A stretch of 6,910 bases of DNA, from assembly GCA_004357015.1 (NCBI GenBank), contig SMXE01000130.1:1-6910 (forward strand), written 5' to 3'. A program made the position numbers and the translations under genes. Within the stretch, counting starts at the first letter, position 1, and every line of letters starts with the position of its first letter. The notes beneath the pieces are model-generated. The model made no database searches. It worked only from the letters and a program-made list of their open reading frames with translations, and was not told the DNA's origin. Origin of the DNA: Caldithrix sp. (GTDB taxonomy: Bacteria; Zhuqueibacterota; Zhuqueibacteria; Oceanimicrobiales; Oceanimicrobiaceae). Shown here in pieces: positions 4,940-6,910 of this stretch.

Positions 4940-6910
4940 CTATCGTTTTTTTGTGACACCTATCTTGAACCGGGCATGGGTTTTTCGCCCAATGCAGATG
5001 TAGCCACCATTGGCCACGTATTCCCCCATCCCGTTCCTGCCATCCCAAACAAAATCGCGGGTGTTTACTTTCGCATCCAACTTACGTACCAGGTTCCCGA
5101 AGAAATCGTAGATGCCAACTTCTGTCTCGTCGGCGTCATGCAACCGAATGGTCACGGCGTTTTCCATTGGATTGAACGGATTCGGAAATGCGAACATCTT
5201 TGGCAGCTCCGCTTGCACAAACAGCGTTAACCTGGCAGGCTCGCTTTCATTCCCGGCGCCGTCGGTTACGGTTATCGACAGCGTTACGCGCGCCGCGCCA
5301 CTCGTTGCGCTTTGTATCTCATAAGGAAGGATTTCGCTCACTTGAGAAAGAGAATCGGAAAAGGCATGTTCTTGCGGCAAAAAGGCATCCTCGCGAATCG
5401 TGTACATCCAGATTTCGCCGTTACTCGCGTCAGTAGCAGTCAAATGTAGATCGACCCGCCGGGAAAAAGCCCATAACTCGCCGTTCAGAGGCTCGCCGTC
5501 CGGGTAGGCAAAGCTCGCAATCGCCGGGGCCGAATTGTCCTGTGTGGATGAAACGACGTTCGAAGTGACGTTTCTGTCCTGTCCGTCCCTGCCCGCGGCC
5601 CAAAAGCAGTACTCCACGCCATCCTCCAGACCTGCGAAAATCTGGCACATCTCCTGACCGGTGAAAGCGCTGACAAGAACCGAATCGTCCGCCACGGCAT
5701 CGCAATCCAGATCAAGGAAAACCTGCATGGAAACCAACGAGCCCGTGATGGTCCAGCAGATCCTGTTACTAAGGTCCGGCGTGAATTCCGGCAGTGCCTG
5801 CATTGTAATGCGGGATACGCCAACGTACTCGCAGACCGAATTCCCGCCCCGGATCTGAACATTTGCCACGAAATCGAACGGCTGAATCTGATAGCTGAAT
5901 TGTCCACTTGGGGTTTCTTCAGAAAATATATCCTGATATTGCAAAACGTTCGATGGCACCTCCGCAATGGCACTGCCGTCACGGACGATGCGGTACCCTG
6001 CCAGTCCACTGCACCCCGGTGCATCTGCAACCGCCTGCCAGCGCAGTTCAATGCCATTGCCGCGGGCCATCTGCGAACAAATAAGTTCCGTCACCGAATC
6101 GGGCGGCGCGTCATCCAGCCACAAATCAATGACAAAACTGTCACTCAGATTCCCGGCGGCATCCAGAACACCGGCTGCTATCTTTACTTGCTGACAGGCG
6201 CTCGCCGCCAGCGTGTACGGAATCACTGCGGAGAAGGACGGCCTGGGTGGCTCGATATCCAGTGACCTGACCAGGCGCTCGTTCTCAAACAAGTGCAGCC
6301 GCAAAAGCTTCCCGGGAGAGGAATCAAGTGCATGGAATTCAAGTTCGATGTCCCGGGCATTCACCCAGTTGCGCCCACCTGCACTGATTTTACTTTTTAC
6401 GTCAAACACGTTGATGACCGGGACAGAGCCGTCCTGAATAGACCGAACCGTGTCGGAAAGTACGGGCCGCTGCTGCTGGTCAAATGCCTCAACCCAGTAG
6501 GAATAGGAGACGCCGTCTGCTAAATTAGTGAACGTGAGGCTGGTGTCGGCAATATCACTGCTTTGTGCGTTGGCGAAATCTCCGTTGTCGGCGATGAACA
6601 CGGTGTAAACATCGATTTTATCGGAGTCATGCCAGCGAACCCGATTCGAGTCCCCCGCTGTAAATTCGGGCTCCGGCAGCATCACAATTTGCGGCACGCT
6701 GACGAAGGGGCAACTCGCGCCACCGCCCGAGGTCTGCACATTTCCGAGAGAGTCAAATGGCTGAATCTGGTACAAAAAAATTCTGTCAGGCGTGCCGGCA
6801 GGGACAGGATCATCAAAGGTGGCATCCGTCGCAGTCAAACTTGCGATCAGCGCGCCGTCTCTCAAGACCCTGTAACCCGCTAATCCAATGCCGGAAAAAT
6901 CCCGCGAAGA
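4940..6910 (-). CDS. Large secreted FN3/Ig-like repeat protein with T9SS-type C-terminal sorting domain (partial, N-terminus beyond right edge)
   Basis: The frame is open from base 6910 (first base of a codon) to a TAG stop at 4942-4940, giving 656 residues of a longer protein. There is no real start here: the first start-like codon, TTG at 6865, sits inside a conserved domain whose sequence (GLAGYRV) continues upstream to the edge. Numbering from the edge, there are two copies of a three-part unit: an FN3-like domain with GLAGYR[VI].RDG and YQIQPFD, a second FN3-like domain (VRW/ICW to LADGVSYSYWVEAFD or LEDGVEYCFWAAGRD), and an Ig-like domain ending D-[AG]-AGN. The units cover about 1-270 and 271-568. 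Residues 571-656 are the C-terminal signal: FPNPFNP, then IYDFFGNLVRKL, VWDGRNGMGEYV and NGGYICI. This is the FlgD-like/T9SS type A pattern, which targets proteins across the outer membrane. The protein is probably a cell-surface or secreted adhesin, enzyme or structural protein; any catalytic domain would lie upstream of the window. Confidence 0.88.
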   Translation of the reverse strand, partial: SSRDFSGIGLAGYRVLRDGALIASLTATDATFDDPVPAGTPDRIFLYQIQPFDSLGNVQTSGGGASCPFVSVPQIVMLPEPEFTAGDSNRVRWHDSDKIDVYTVFIADNGDFANAQSSDIADTSLTFTNLADGVSYSYWVEAFDQQQRPVLSDTVRSIQDGSVPVINVFDVKSKISAGGRNWVNARDIELEFHALDSSPGKLLRLHLFENERLVRSLDIEPPRPSFSAVIPYTLAASACQQVKIAAGVLDAAGNLSDSFVIDLWLDDAPPDSVTELICSQMARGNGIELRWQAVADAPGCSGLAGYRIVRDGSAIAEVPSNVLQYQDIFSEETPSGQFSYQIQPFDFVANVQIRGGNSVCEYVGVSRITMQALPEFTPDLSNRICWTITGSLVSMQVFLDLDCDAVADDSVLVSAFTGQEMCQIFAGLEDGVEYCFWAAGRDGQDRNVTSNVVSSTQDNSAPAIASFAYPDGEPLNGELWAFSRRVDLHLTATDASNGEIWMYTIREDAFLPQEHAFSDSLSQVSEILPYEIQSATSGAARVTLSITVTDGAGNESEPARLTLFVQAELPKMFAFPNPFNPMENAVTIRLHDADETEVGIYDFFGNLVRKLDAKVNTRDFVWDGRNGMGEYVANGGYICIGRKTHARFKIGVTKKR
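4943..5200 (-). other. T9SS type A / FlgD-Ig-like C-terminal sorting domain of the FN3 protein
   Basis: About 86 residues at the extreme C-terminus. The key signatures are PNPFNP (5185-5168), then a strand-rich stretch with IYDFFGNLVRKL, WDGRNGMGEYV and NGGYI, and a basic end (THARFKIGVTKKR). In Bacteroidota this type of domain is recognised by the T9SS translocon and PorV and then usually removed or used for anchoring. In candidate FCB phyla the same domain is common, but export by T9SS is mostly assumed. Confidence 0.85.
5207..6097 (-). repeat. Internal repeat unit B of the FN3 protein (FN3 + FN3 + Ig-like, about 297 residues)
   Basis: This unit runs from SVTELICSQM to TLFVQAE. It aligns along its length with the preceding unit: GLAGYRIVRDG with GLAGYRVLRDG, YQIQPFD with YQIQPFD exactly 293 residues (879 bases) apart, TQDNSAP with IQDGSVP (298 apart), and DGAGN with DAAGN (300 apart). 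DNA identity survives in patches such as GCTGAATCTG at 5881-5890 and 6760-6769. Unit B has more cysteines in its second FN3-like domain than unit A. Confidence 0.75.
6098..6910 (-). repeat. Internal repeat unit A of the FN3 protein (partial at right edge)
   Basis: This is the N-terminal-most visible copy of the three-domain unit, starting inside its first FN3-like domain (GIGLAGYRVLRDG) and ending with the Ig-like domain (VLDAAGNLSDSFVIDLWLDDAPPD). Its opening residues are cut by the window edge. By comparison with unit B, about 15-20 residues of the unit are missing. More copies may lie upstream. Confidence 0.7.

Noticed and set aside
4946..4952. A7 run (coding strand) just before the stop of the FN3 protein as a frameshift
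   Set aside because: The sorting domain is complete and ends at the expected place with a basic tail, so no frameshift is needed.
6863..6865. TTG at 6865 as the start of the FN3 protein
   Set aside because: The frame remains open to the window edge, and residues before it (GLAGYRV) match the same domain in the second repeat unit, so the protein clearly begins further upstream.

Overview
All coding sequence in this window lies on the minus strand, so the window reads from right to left in transcription order. The gene content suggests a Gram-negative (outer-membrane) bacterium of the Fibrobacterota-Chlorobiota-Bacteroidota (FCB) group or a related candidate phylum such as KSB1/Calditrichota. 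This rests on a secreted protein ending in a PNPFNP-type Type IX secretion (T9SS) sorting domain, a PorV/UPF0164-type outer-membrane barrel protein, and an ExbB/ExbD proton channel module. The phylum is an inference from family distribution; no rRNA or taxonomic marker is present.

Layout, in transcription order. (1) 6910-4940: the C-terminal 656 residues of a large secreted protein built from repeated FN3/Ig-like modules, open through the right edge and ending in a T9SS/FlgD-like C-terminal domain. (2) 4939-4758: a 182-base gap, the only sizeable non-coding stretch. It holds a 75-base palindromic element with a TGTCATTCC/GGAATGACA boundary pair, and two copies of a 10-base direct repeat just upstream of the next gene. 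(3) 4757-2652: a PorV/UPF0164-like outer-membrane barrel with a long C-terminal alpha-helical, TPR-like extension. (4) 2612-963: an ExbB/TolQ/MotA-family proton channel subunit with a signal peptide, a periplasmic beta-rich domain and an enlarged cytoplasmic loop. Its start is set by a strong GAGGTGA ribosome binding site. (5) 959-369: an ExbD/TolR-like subunit, longer than usual. (6) 357-1: a second ExbD/TolR-like subunit, cut by the left edge.

The four genes from the barrel protein leftward are tightly packed (gaps of 39, 3 and 11 bases) and look like one transcription unit. A testable reading is that ExbB plus two different ExbDs use the proton motive force to drive an envelope process that involves the PorV-like/TPR outer-membrane protein and perhaps the T9SS-tagged surface protein upstream. 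The families are clear from sequence; the joint function is inference from gene order. No RNA gene, CRISPR array, transposase or confident promoter or terminator was seen.
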